From: Paenibacillus endophyticus
GTDB taxonomy: Bacteria; Bacillota; Bacilli; Paenibacillales; Paenibacillaceae
Direction: 5' to 3'
Length of the DNA: 64,000 nucleotides
Assembly (NCBI RefSeq): GCF_014192395.1
Contig: NZ_JACHXW010000001.1
Coordinates: 466,028 to 530,027 of the forward strand
In this document: positions 8,929 to 17,576 of the stretch, piece by piece
How positions within the stretch are numbered: position 1 is the stretch's first letter
Layout: each line of letters opens with the position of its first letter
Notes under the pieces: generated by a model
The model's input: only the letters and a program-made list of their open reading frames with translations
Told to the model about the DNA's origin: nothing
The model's database searches: none
Program-made: the position numbers and the translations under genes

Positions 8929-10522
8929 CGACGAGCCAATCATTCGACAGGGAATCGTGCACAAGATGAAGCGAACCGGTCTTCCTGTAACGATCGTCGG
9001 CGAAGCCTCCGACGGAATTGCTGGACTTGAGCTTGTCCGTTCCGTCCGGCCCCAGGTTGTCATTACCGATATTCAAATGCCGGGAATGAACGGTCTCGCG
9101 TTTATCCGGGAAGTGAAGGAGATATGGCCCGAAACCGAATTCATCGTAGTCAGCGGATATGATGACTTCGACTACGCCAAGCAGGCGATGCGTTACGGGG
9201 TCAAGCATTATTTGCTTAAGCCGCTGGAGGACGACCAGCTGCACGAGTCGTTATCCGAAATCATGGAGCGGGTCGAGAAGGATGGGCTGAAGGCATCCGC
9301 CATGGAACAGCTTCAATCGCTGGAGGAATCTAGCCGCGAGCTCAGCCTCAGGCAGGAGCTAACCCGCTTCCTTCAGCATGGAGAGTCTGCCCTCGATCAC
9401 GAGGAGCTTAGGAAGCTGGAGCAAAGGAGCGGGCTACTTGCAGCTGTCGTGCTGCAAGTCAAGCCGTTTACCCTGCCCCATTTTTCATTCGAAGCCGGGG
9501 AGCAGGAGCTTCTTTTCTATGCCATGAAGAACATTATGATGGAGCGGTTCGAATCGGCGAGCATCGCCGGCTTGCTCGTCCATCACGCGTTGGATCGGAA
9601 CGAGTTTGTATTCATTGCGGGCTTGCGGAGCGCGGAAGAGCGTTCCCGAGTGACGGTCGCCCTAGAAGAAATCGTTTATGGCATGAACAAATATTTGCGG
9701 CTCGGTATCACGATCGGCGTTGGCGCTTACGTATCGAAGCTCCAGTCGATTCCGGCTTGCTACCGTGAAGCCCGCCAGTTGTCCCGAAATGCGATTCTGC
9801 ACGGGAGCAACCGGATTTACGACAAGAACCGTCCGGCCCCCGGTCATCCAAACCGCAAGTCCATCATCAGCGAAGAAGACGAGAGAATGCTGTTCGAGTC
9901 GCTGAAGAGCTGGGAAGCGGACAAAATCCATCGATGGACGGAGCGGAGAATCGGCTCCATCGCGCAGGATCCCGATTCAGTCTACGTGCAGCTAGAGTGG
10001 TTCTGCGTCGATCTTTACCTCCTGCTCCACAAGTACCTGCTCTCCGTCCCACACTCCACGGAATGGGTGATTGGCGAGATGGATGATCTGCAGCAGTGGC
10101 TCGGGCTGCTGACGGATTGGCGGGATGTCGTCGTTCAGATGAAGCGGATGACCGACAACATTATCGGACATCAGTCGCGCACGGATTCGGCGGCGGGCAA
10201 AGACATCATGGAAGCTGTCAAAGCCTATATCGATTCGGGGTACGGCGAGCCGATTTCCCTCCAATCCATATCGGAGAAATTTTTTATCCACCCGAATTAT
10301 TTCTCAAAGCGGTTCAAGGAGAAGTACGGGATCAGCTTTATCGATTACTTGACGGCCATTCGCATGAAGCAGGCCGCTCTCCTTCTTCGCGACAGCGAGC
10401 TGAAGATTCATCAGATCGCCGTGCGTGTGGGCTTCGAGGATGCGGCTTACTTCAGCAGCGTGTTCCGCAAGATGTACGGCGAGACGCCCAAGCAGTACCG
10501 GGAGAAGCCTGCAAGAGCTTAA
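8909..10522 (+). CDS. YesN-type response regulator with AraC DNA-binding domain
   Basis: The protein has about 537 residues: a CheY-like receiver (acidic DDEP at 8-11, phospho-acceptor D54 in ITDIQMPGMNG, conserved K in YLLKPL), a central region of about 300 residues, and a C-terminal AraC/XylS double helix-turn-helix ending in an MYGETPKQYR signature. The gene overlaps the kinase by about 20 bp. ATG 8909 is spaced better from GGAGAGGGGG than the alternative ATG at 8903. Cognate sites are probably the 22-bp-spaced CTTAAGATATTC repeats at 10518-10551, directly at the end of this gene, and the related pair at 4920-4953. Confidence 0.93.
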   Translation: MRTIIIDDEPIIRQGIVHKMKRTGLPVTIVGEASDGIAGLELVRSVRPQVVITDIQMPGMNGLAFIREVKEIWPETEFIVVSGYDDFDYAKQAMRYGVKHYLLKPLEDDQLHESLSEIMERVEKDGLKASAMEQLQSLEESSRELSLRQELTRFLQHGESALDHEELRKLEQRSGLLAAVVLQVKPFTLPHFSFEAGEQELLFYAMKNIMMERFESASIAGLLVHHALDRNEFVFIAGLRSAEERSRVTVALEEIVYGMNKYLRLGITIGVGAYVSKLQSIPACYREARQLSRNAILHGSNRIYDKNRPAPGHPNRKSIISEEDERMLFESLKSWEADKIHRWTERRIGSIAQDPDSVYVQLEWFCVDLYLLLHKYLLSVPHSTEWVIGEMDDLQQWLGLLTDWRDVVVQMKRMTDNIIGHQSRTDSAAGKDIMEAVKAYIDSGYGEPISLQSISEKFFIHPNYFSKRFKEKYGISFIDYLTAIRMKQAALLLRDSELKIHQIAVRVGFEDAAYFSSVFRKMYGETPKQYREKPARA

Positions 10523-10582
10523 GATATTCATGGATAGACCTTAAGATATTCCGTTAAAGCGGAGCCGAAGCGGCCCTATAAT
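10518..10582 (+). promoter_or_regulatory. Candidate activator-dependent promoter with tandem repeats (binding protein)
   Basis: Two identical copies of CTTAAGATATTC (10518-10529 and 10540-10551) are spaced 22 bp, two helical turns. The second ends 2 bp before a poor -35 (TTAAAG, 10554-10559), 17 bp before a perfect TATAAT (10577-10582). The first copy overlaps the stop codon of the response regulator. The geometry is that of direct activation by an AraC-type protein. Confidence 0.65.
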
Positions 10583-10616
10583 GAGGAAGAGAAGACATTA
10601 GGCCGAGGAGGAACCC

Positions 10617-12035
10617 ATGGTGAAGAGAAGCTGGCAAACAACATCTTTAATGGCTTTGGTAACCGCAGTACTCGTAGTAATGACCGCATGTTCCGGGAAT
10701 AACGGGGGGAACGGCACAGGAGGGAACGCATCTTCCGAGCCTTCTAACAGCCCGTCCGGCGAGCCGACCGAGCAAGCGTCGGAAGCGCCGGAGACGGTGG
10801 AGATCGTCGTCTGGGACAAACCGCACGCGGACGATGCCAACAAGGCGCTGCGGGAAAAGCAGTTCGCTGATTTCGAATCTAAGTATCCGCATATCAAGGT
10901 TAACCACATGGAGCAGACGAAGGAGAAGGAGCGCGAGCAGTTCATGACGGCCGTCGCCGGCGGCGAACAGCCCGACGCGTACTTCACTGCTTACCCGGAC
11001 ATGGAGACATACATTGCCGAGGGCATCGCGGCGGACATTACGGAATTGTGGAACGGCCATCCGGACAAAGGCAACTTCCTTCCGTCCTCGCTCGACGCGG
11101 GTACGGCGGACGGCAAAATCTACGGCGTGCCGAGCTCGATGTACGTCACGGCGCTCATGTACAACAAGCAGATGTTCGCGGATGCGGGTCTGGATCCGGC
11201 CGTTGCGCTTAAGGATTGGAATTCGTTCGGCGAAGCGGCGCAGAAGCTGACCGATCCGGCCAAGAACCAATACGGCTACGCGATTCTCGGCATGGACTGG
11301 GCGGATTGGTTCTTCGAATATTACGTTTGGCAGGCGGGCGGCGACTTGACGGAGAAGCAGGCGGACGGCACGGCCAAGCTGACGTTCACCTCCGACGCGA
11401 CCGTTCAAGCTCTGCAATATTACAAGGATCTAAAATGGAAATACAAAGCCACGCAGAAGAACGTCGTGCAAAGCTTGGACGATAACCAGAAGGACTTCTA
11501 TACCGGACGGTCGGCGTCGACCGTAGCTGCCTCCGACTGGTTCGGAACGATGGTCACGAAGGGCATGGATATAGCGAACATCGGTTTTGCGCCGCTCCCG
11601 GCAGGTCCTTCGGGCACTTCCCCGGCCCAGGTCGGCGGCAACTACTGGATCATTAATCCAAAGGCCTCGGTGGAGAAGCAGGAAGCGGCGTTTACGTACG
11701 CCATGTACTTCTCGTCCAAGGAGGTCATGGAGGAAGGCCTGCAGTTCAACAAGGATAACGGCATCTTCCCTAACCTGCTCACCGTGCGTACGGATATCGA
11801 CATGTCGCAGTTCGTGGAGGGAATGCCGACCGATCTCGTGGAAGGCGTCCGGAATGCCGCAAAGGAGCCGCATCTGGAATATTTCCTGAAATCGAGACTC
11901 AGCCCTTATATCGTGAAGCCGATCCAGACCGTCCTGCTGGACGAGAAGGCCGAGCCGGCAGCCATACTGCAAGCGGCGCAGGAGCTGGCGCAGAAGGAAG
12001 TCATCGATCCTTACAATAGCGAGATCCAAAAATAA
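10617..12035 (+). CDS. Sugar ABC transporter substrate-binding lipoprotein (family 1)
   Basis: This is a 472-residue lipoprotein. The signal peptide ends in a lipobox with C25, followed by a low-complexity Gly/Ser/Glu linker and a two-lobed periplasmic-binding-protein fold (from about residue 60: VEIVVWDKPHADD, then PDAYFTAYPDM and MYNKQMFADAGLDP typical of MalE/UgpB-like proteins). It captures an oligosaccharide outside the membrane and delivers it to the two permeases downstream. The ATG follows GAGGAGGAA. It is the first gene of the transport unit and lies behind the putative response-regulator-dependent promoter. The ligand cannot be read from sequence; context suggests pectin-derived or related oligosaccharides. 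Confidence 0.92.
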   Translation: MVKRSWQTTSLMALVTAVLVVMTACSGNNGGNGTGGNASSEPSNSPSGEPTEQASEAPETVEIVVWDKPHADDANKALREKQFADFESKYPHIKVNHMEQTKEKEREQFMTAVAGGEQPDAYFTAYPDMETYIAEGIAADITELWNGHPDKGNFLPSSLDAGTADGKIYGVPSSMYVTALMYNKQMFADAGLDPAVALKDWNSFGEAAQKLTDPAKNQYGYAILGMDWADWFFEYYVWQAGGDLTEKQADGTAKLTFTSDATVQALQYYKDLKWKYKATQKNVVQSLDDNQKDFYTGRSASTVAASDWFGTMVTKGMDIANIGFAPLPAGPSGTSPAQVGGNYWIINPKASVEKQEAAFTYAMYFSSKEVMEEGLQFNKDNGIFPNLLTVRTDIDMSQFVEGMPTDLVEGVRNAAKEPHLEYFLKSRLSPYIVKPIQTVLLDEKAEPAAILQAAQELAQKEVIDPYNSEIQK

Positions 12036-12042
12036 CGGATGC

Positions 12043-12072
12043 CGGGATTCCTTCTCTAGGGTTGGAGTCCCG
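12043..12072 (+). promoter_or_regulatory. Intercistronic hairpin after the binding-protein gene
   Basis: CGGGATTCC and GGAGTCCCG form an imperfect stem between binding protein and permease genes, without a proper T-tract. Such hairpins commonly stabilise the upstream message or cause partial termination, so the binding protein is made in excess of the permeases. Confidence 0.4.
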
Positions 12073-12098
12073 CTCTTCTTCTAGGAGCGGAATGCCTT

Positions 12099-12971
12099 AT
12101 GACGATAAAACGGTTTTCGATCCCTTGGATGCTTATTCTCTTCCTGTTTCCTTCCGTTGTCTGTTTCCTGCTATTCAAATATTACCCGCTGCTGCACATG
12201 ATCTATATCAGCCTATTCGACTATAGCATCGTCAATCCGCCCGGCAAGTTCGCGGGCTTAACCAATTATACGGGTATCCTTACGTCGGCCACCTTCTGGG
12301 AAGCGGTCTCAAATACGTTCGTCTTCTTCGTCCTTTATCTCGTCCTGACGTTCTGGGTGCCCGTTATCCAGGCGCTGCTGCTCAGCGAAATCCGCAAAGG
12401 AAACGCCTTGTTCCGGTTTCTGTACCAGTTGCCGACCATCATGCCTATGGTGGCGGGTGTGCTCATCTGGAAGTGGATGTACAATCCGGATTTCGGTTTG
12501 CTCAATTACTGGTTATCATTCGTCGGATTGGGACCTTATCTCTGGTTGAACGATCTCGATATCACGAAGCTGGCGATTGTTCTGCCGAGCCTGTTCGCGG
12601 GCTCCGGCATCTCGCTTCTGCTCTACTATTCCGCAATCCGCTCCGTTCCGACGGAAATTTTGGAGGCTGCCAAGGTGGATGGCGCCGGTCCGTGGAAGCG
12701 CATGTGGACGATGCTGCTGCCGAATATCAAATTCATCATCATCATCCAATTCGTCACCTTCATGTCGGGCGTCCTGCTGGCGTACGACAACATCTACGTC
12801 ATGACGCAGGGAGGACCGGCGGGGAGCACGACGGTTGTCTCCATGTTGATCGTCAATACCGCGTTTCAACAGTCTCGATTCGGCGTATCCGCAGCGATGT
12901 CGGCCTTTATGTTCCTTGTCATCGCCCTCTTGACGATCATTCAGAACAAAATTTCTTCGGTAAAGGATTGA
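12099..12971 (+). CDS. Sugar ABC transporter permease, MalF/UgpA type
   Basis: This 290-residue inner-membrane permease has six predicted TM helices and the cytoplasmic EAA loop EILEAAKVDGAGPWKRMWTMLLP. An AGGAG site precedes the ATG. It pairs with the permease 5 bp downstream to form the translocation channel for the substrate delivered by the lipoprotein upstream. No ATPase is encoded in the operon; known relatives share an MsmX-type ATPase encoded elsewhere. Confidence 0.93.
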   Translation: MTIKRFSIPWMLILFLFPSVVCFLLFKYYPLLHMIYISLFDYSIVNPPGKFAGLTNYTGILTSATFWEAVSNTFVFFVLYLVLTFWVPVIQALLLSEIRKGNALFRFLYQLPTIMPMVAGVLIWKWMYNPDFGLLNYWLSFVGLGPYLWLNDLDITKLAIVLPSLFAGSGISLLLYYSAIRSVPTEILEAAKVDGAGPWKRMWTMLLPNIKFIIIIQFVTFMSGVLLAYDNIYVMTQGGPAGSTTVVSMLIVNTAFQQSRFGVSAAMSAFMFLVIALLTIIQNKISSVKD

Positions 12972-12976
12972 TTGCC

Positions 12977-14293
12977 ATGAAACCGAACCGCATCGTGGAG
13001 AAAGGCCACCGGTCTTTGATCATTACGGCGTATGTCGTTACGATCTTCTTCGTCGTCTCGGCTATCATTCCTGTACTCTGGATGCTCGTGTCTTCCTTGA
13101 AAACGGAAACCGACATTCTGGCCTATCCGCCCAAATGGACGCCGAGCATTCCGCAGTCGGTGCAGGTAACGCTGGACTATTCCGGCGTGGAGGAGCGGGA
13201 TGCCCTATTCTACGAGAAAGAAGCGATGAAAGCGACCTGGTACCCGTGGATGAAAAATCTCCGCGAGAACATCGGGGAAGTGAAGGTAACGGGCGTACGG
13301 GATGGGCAGATCATCTATAGAGCCCGTACCATTTCGTCGTCGTTCCATGTCGGCCAGCCCTTGATCGTGCCTTCAACCCTGTTCAACGAAACGCAGATGA
13401 ATCTGAAGCTTCCGTTCATCCGGGAACAGAAGTTGTCTGATTTCGAATGGTTCGGAGAGGACGGGGGAGAACAGGCGTCAGACGGACTCTTCGTATCGGA
13501 CGCCGCGATCTCCAGCAAGTTCCAATCGTTTTATTCGTCCACCCCGCTGGTCGAGGGCAAGGTGACGGGCATCGAGGAGCGTTTCTCATGGATCCGCATG
13601 TTTGACAGCTACCTTGCCTTAAACAAAATCGCGCAAGACGCATCGGGAACACTCGGGTTTTTCCAATATTTCCTGAATAGCACGATCGTTACGTTGGCTA
13701 CCGTTACCATACAATTGGTGCTTGGTGGCATTGCGGGTTACGCTATCTCGTTCCTCATTAAGAGCAAGAAATGGCAATTCATTTGGGTCATGTTTTTCCT
13801 AGCCACGATCATGATTCCGGGCATTTCCCTGCTGCTCCCGCAATATTTGTTAATGAAGGATCTGGGACTCGTTAACACGCTGTACGCTATCATTCTGCCG
13901 CACTCGGCCTGGGGAATCGTCATCTTCTTGTTCAAAGGCTTTTTCGACCAGCTCCCGGGAGAGCTCATGCAAGCGGCGAGAGTGGACGGTGCGTCGGATT
14001 TCCGAATATTCTCGCAGATCGTCGTGCCGCTCTCCTATCCCGTATTCACCGTCGTCGCCGTCATGACGTTCATCCCGGTGTGGAACGAGTTCCTGTGGCC
14101 ACTCGTCGTGAACAACAATCCGCAATTTTGGACGTTCACGGTGGCGCTCAACGATCTTCAGAACAAGAGCAGCGTCCAGCAGAACATGGTGATGGCAAGC
14201 TCGCTGCTGTCTATGGTACCGCTATTTATCGTGTTTATTACGTCGCAGAAATATATCGAGAAAGGCGTTGCCTTCTCCGGGGTGAAAGGATGA
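12977..14293 (+). CDS. Sugar ABC transporter permease, MalG/UgpE type with large extracytoplasmic insertion
   Basis: This 438-residue permease is much longer than the usual 270-300. TM1 (about 14-38) is followed by the usual SSLKTETDI segment, then an extracytoplasmic loop up to about residue 222, some 130 residues longer than normal. It is rich in beta-type sequence (VKVTGVRDGQIIYRARTIS). The other five TM helices and the EAA loop (ELMQAARVDGASDFRIF) are normal. The start at 12977 is 5 bp after the partner permease; upstream open frame is the antiparallel shadow of that gene. The insertion could dock the binding protein or sugar. The gene overlaps the next one by ATGA. Confidence 0.92.
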   Translation: MKPNRIVEKGHRSLIITAYVVTIFFVVSAIIPVLWMLVSSLKTETDILAYPPKWTPSIPQSVQVTLDYSGVEERDALFYEKEAMKATWYPWMKNLRENIGEVKVTGVRDGQIIYRARTISSSFHVGQPLIVPSTLFNETQMNLKLPFIREQKLSDFEWFGEDGGEQASDGLFVSDAAISSKFQSFYSSTPLVEGKVTGIEERFSWIRMFDSYLALNKIAQDASGTLGFFQYFLNSTIVTLATVTIQLVLGGIAGYAISFLIKSKKWQFIWVMFFLATIMIPGISLLLPQYLLMKDLGLVNTLYAIILPHSAWGIVIFLFKGFFDQLPGELMQAARVDGASDFRIFSQIVVPLSYPVFTVVAVMTFIPVWNEFLWPLVVNNNPQFWTFTVALNDLQNKSSVQQNMVMASSLLSMVPLFIVFITSQKYIEKGVAFSGVKG

Positions 14294-15381
14294 CGGACAT
14301 GAGGAAAATCAAGGTTGGCATGATCGGGCTCGGCGAGGTGGCCCAAGTGATTCATCTGCCCATTCTCCAGAACATGGAGGAGAGGTTCGAGCTTGTTGCG
14401 GTGTGCGACGTATCGCCCGGTCTGGTCGCGGCGATCGGGGAACGGTACCGGGTGACGCGCAGGTATTCGGATGCGGAGGAGCTGATCGCCGATCCGGAGG
14501 TCGAAGCGGTATTCGTGCTGAACAGCGACGAGTACCACGCGGATTGCATCGTGGCCGCGGCCAAGCGGGGCAAGCATGTATTCGTAGAGAAGCCCATGTG
14601 CCTGAACATCGGGGACGCGGAGCGGGTCATTGCGACGAGAAACGAGAGCGGTGTGCAGGTGATGGTCGGCTATATGAGGCGTTATGCGCCCGCGTTCGCG
14701 CAAGCGGCCAGGGAAATTCGCAGTCTGGGGCGGATTAATTACGCCCGCGTCCGGGATATTATCGGACCGAACAGCTATTTCACCGGGCAAAGCTCGAATG
14801 TGCTGCGATTTTCGGATATGCCGAGGGCGCTCGACGAGGATCGGCAAAGGAGGGGACGCACTCAGGTGGAGCAGGCGCTCGGGAAGCTTGCCGAGCCATT
14901 CTACCATACGTATCGCTTCATGGGAGGGTTAAGCAGCCATGATCTCTCGGCGATGAGGGAGTTGCTCGGCATGCCTTCCGGCATTCTTGCGGCAGCCCGC
15001 TGGAACGGTGGCCAGTTCATGAGCGCGATTTTCCAATACGACGGCTTCCATGTTCTATACGAGACGGGCGTCGACCGACAGGGACGCTTTGACGCCTCCA
15101 TTGAAGTATTTGGTGAGGAGAAATCGGTGAGTATCAATTACGATACCCCTTACATACGCCATCTGCCGATCACGGTTACCGTAACGGAGACGGAGGGTGA
15201 TGCCTACAAGGAAACCGTTCTACGGCCGACCTACACGGACCCGTATACGGTGGAGCTCCAGCAGTTTTACGACGCCGTCGCGCATGGCGGCACGGTGAAG
15301 ACGACGCCGGAGGATTTCGAGGACGATCTGAGGCTGTTCCGGATCCTGGTCGAAGCGATGGCTCGGGCGGAAGGGCTATAA
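14290..15381 (+). CDS. Gfo/Idh/MocA-family oxidoreductase
   Basis: This 363-residue cytoplasmic NAD(P)-dependent sugar oxidoreductase has a Rossmann domain beginning KVGMIGLGEVAQVIHLP (fingerprint GLGEVA) and the family EKPMCLN motif with the conserved Lys, then an alpha/beta C-terminal domain. The start overlaps the permease stop (ATGA); an ATG at 14299 with AAAGGA upstream is an alternative. As the last gene of the transport operon it probably modifies the imported sugar. The substrate is unknown; family members act on inositol, glucose-fructose and other glycosides. Confidence 0.88.
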   Translation: MTDMRKIKVGMIGLGEVAQVIHLPILQNMEERFELVAVCDVSPGLVAAIGERYRVTRRYSDAEELIADPEVEAVFVLNSDEYHADCIVAAAKRGKHVFVEKPMCLNIGDAERVIATRNESGVQVMVGYMRRYAPAFAQAAREIRSLGRINYARVRDIIGPNSYFTGQSSNVLRFSDMPRALDEDRQRRGRTQVEQALGKLAEPFYHTYRFMGGLSSHDLSAMRELLGMPSGILAAARWNGGQFMSAIFQYDGFHVLYETGVDRQGRFDASIEVFGEEKSVSINYDTPYIRHLPITVTVTETEGDAYKETVLRPTYTDPYTVELQQFYDAVAHGGTVKTTPEDFEDDLRLFRILVEAMARAEGL

Positions 15382-15493
15382 GTCTTCGAAAAGGATAACA
15401 ATGGAAGTTGAAAAACAGCGTAGCGACAAGGGATTTCGTAATATTTTGGTTGATTTCAACTCGTTATATATTTTTATCTCATGTTTGGAAGTG

Positions 15494-15539
15494 AAACCAC
15501 AAGAATGCTTTTATAATGGGCATTCCTGTGGTTTTATTA
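15494..15539 (+). terminator. Rho-independent terminator
   Basis: AAACCACAAGAATGC and GCATTCCTGTGGTTT pair with one mismatch around an 11-base loop, followed by TATTATTT. It closes the region A transport operon. Confidence 0.85.
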
Positions 15540-15602
15540 TTTGACGGATTGTAATATGAAGTGCGACAGCTAAAAACAAAGATGCCCATGAAAGGATTCG
15601 TG

Positions 15603-16408
15603 TAAAATGGAAGTCGCCACAACGAAGCATCCTATGAGCGAAGATCTTCTAGCGTGCCTGTCGGCAAATATACGAAGGCACTCGCCGAAGAACTCCAGTT
15701 GAAGCTGCAGGAAACCCGGTCTCCTGAGCAGATCGCCGAGAAGCGTTGTATGGATGGAAAGCCTTTGGTTCATTTCAAGACGATCTACAGATGGCTATCA
15801 AGAGGCGCCTCACAGCGGGAATCAACGTACTGCGACATAGGAGGGGCAAGCGCCAAAAGCCAATGGAAACATGCGGTCGTTTCCTCGTCGGTACGCCAAT
15901 CAGCAAGCGATCGAAAGAAGTGCATAAGGGTACGACGTTCGGTCATTGGGAGCTAGATACCGTCGTTTCCAGCCGAGGCAAAAGCAAGGCTTGCGCGCCT
16001 ACCTTCATCGAACGAAAAACGCGACTGTACGTTGCACTGAAGATGCCTGACCGTACGGCTCACTCGATGGAGATTGCCTTTGGTATCGTGCCCAGCCAAT
16101 ACCCACTTGGCACCTGTCAAACCGCAACAACTGATCGTGGCAAAGAGTTTGCCTGCTATGCGCGCCTAGAAGCTGTGCACAACGTGAAAGTCTACTTTGC
16201 TGTTTCCTATTCCTCTTGGCAGAGAGGTTCCAACGATAACGCCAATGGTCTCCTTCGGGAATTCTTCCCCAAATGGCATGACTTCGCTTCCGTTACCGAT
16301 AGCCAACTCGCGGATGTCATTCGTTTGATTAACAATCGCTCCCGTAAATGTCACGGATGGAAGTCGGCTCACGAAGCCTTCATGGAAGAGGTGTCGCACT
16401 TAGCTTGA
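15603..16408 (+). pseudogene. IS30-family transposase remnant
   Basis: Conserved IS30 sequence is split between two frames. The first (about 15606-15800) reads NGSRHNEASYERR, PVGKYTKAL, SPEQIA and FKTIYRWL. The second (about 15800-16408) reads INVLRHRRGKR, FGHWELDTVVS, DRGKEFACY, YSSWQRGSNDNANGLLREFFPK and the C-terminal HEAFMEEVSHLA. The DDE core is present but the N-terminal helix-turn-helix (about 60-80 residues) is missing and there is a frameshift near 15800. No clear terminal inverted repeats were found. It is a dead element immediately upstream of the truncated sigK copy. Confidence 0.88.
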
Positions 16409-16417
16409 CAATTCGTC

Positions 16418-16607
16418 ATAAGAAAAAACGGATTAGCTTTTCATCACTGGTAGCGATGAGGTCGTCATGAAATAATGACATCAGGTTGTGTACTCATAGT
16501 CAAAAAATTCGACAATACCGGGGAGGATTTAGAGGATCTAATCTCCATCGGCACGATTGGATTGATTAAAGCGATAGAGAGTTTTCAGACCGGCAAAGGC
16601 ACGAAGC
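16418..16607 (+). repeat. sigK-derived direct repeat, copy A
   Basis: About 190 bp matching 38227-38416 in the same orientation. The first about 100 bp (to about 16527) are nearly identical between copies; the remaining coding part differs at many third codon positions. Copy A continues into the 3' part of sigK, copy B into an IS remnant. Confidence 0.85.
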
Positions 16608-17002
16608 TCGCGACGTTCGCGGCTCGCTGTATTGAGAACGAAATACTTATGCATCTGCGGTCGCTTAAGAAAACCCGGAAGGACGTTTCTTTGCATGACC
16701 CGATCGGCACGGATAAGGAAGGCAATGAGATTACGTTGATCGATATACTCGGCACGGAGGCCGATGATATCGTGGATAAGGTACAGCTGAAGATTGAGAA
16801 GAGCAAGATATATAAGAATTTGGATATACTCGATCGAGAGAAAGAAGTTGTCATTGGCCGCTTTGGGCTCGAGCATGGCGGGGATGAGCGGACGCAGCGG
16901 GAGATAGCGAAGGAATTGGGCATTAGTCGCAGCTACGTGTCGCGGATTGAGAAGAGGGCGCTCATGAAGTTGTATCATGAGTTTTATAAGGCGAAGCGAT
17001 AA
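16475..17002 (+). CDS. sigK: Sporulation sigma factor SigK homologue, N-terminally truncated
   Basis: The 175-residue frame matches sigma-K from the [28 protein letters not shown] segment (region 2) through the C-terminal region 4 helix-turn-helix ([26 protein letters not shown]). About 50-60 N-terminal residues of a normal SigK are missing, replaced by the unrelated MTSGCVL. One Asp is lost in the usual LDDREKEV. Region 2.1 is incomplete, so it probably cannot act as a normal sigma factor, though the frame is intact. It sits after an IS30 remnant, and the same 5' junction recurs at 38227. It could be the 3' half of a sigK gene split by a skin-like element, or a relic copy. Confidence 0.75.
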   Translation: MTSGCVLIVKKFDNTGEDLEDLISIGTIGLIKAIESFQTGKGTKLATFAARCIENEILMHLRSLKKTRKDVSLHDPIGTDKEGNEITLIDILGTEADDIVDKVQLKIEKSKIYKNLDILDREKEVVIGRFGLEHGGDERTQREIAKELGISRSYVSRIEKRALMKLYHEFYKAKR

Positions 17003-17077
17003 GAAATATCTGAGCTCTGATAGAACATTTGGTACTATGGTTTGTAGTAGTGAAATCAAATGTTTTTTCAATAAATG

Positions 17078-17110
17078 AAACCAAATGGCAGAGATGTCGT
17101 TTGGTTTTTT
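17078..17110 (+). terminator. Rho-independent terminator after the sigK homologue
   Basis: AAACCAAA and TTTGGTTT form a stem with a 14-base loop followed by TTTT. Confidence 0.7.
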
Positions 17111-17576
17111 ACTGTTTACATACTTGACACATGTGGAGTGCTGTGTGTTGTTGGTTAGGGAGTATTGTTAAGAAGCCACATTTACCTGCTTTAATAAATA
17201 GCTACTTTGCCCGAAGCTTCTAAAGTTCGGGCTATATTTGTTATAACCAAAGTAATTAATTCAGTGCAGGGCATTTGATGAGGCTTCCGTCGTCGAATGG
17301 AGAATAGATTTATATAATCATTAGTAGAGTTGATGTTCGTCCGAACAATATCAAGTTTACAGTTTATCAGGTGTATGGTGTTGGGGTACGAGATCAGATG
17401 AACAGATTAATTGAATAAGGTCTATAGGACTAAATAGAGTAGGAATAGAAAATGCTGTGATAAGGGCGGTGCATACCACGATAATCAAAAGCTAAGCTCA
17501 ATGAAGAAAAGGCTTGGAACAAAATAGAATCTAAGGCCAAAATGATTCGCATGATGACAGAGAATCCTGCAAAATT
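17111..17576. other. Intergenic region without a recognisable gene
   Basis: AT-rich DNA. A small hairpin (GCCCGAA / TTCGGGC at 17209-17232, followed by TATATTTG) may be a terminator. No open frame with family features, no RNA gene and no promoter of quality were seen. Confidence 0.5.

Noticed and set aside
12473..12976. In-frame upstream extension of the MalG-type permease
   Set aside because: It overlaps the MalF-type permease gene in another frame and has no membrane or family features; the ATG at 12977 after the stop is the real start.
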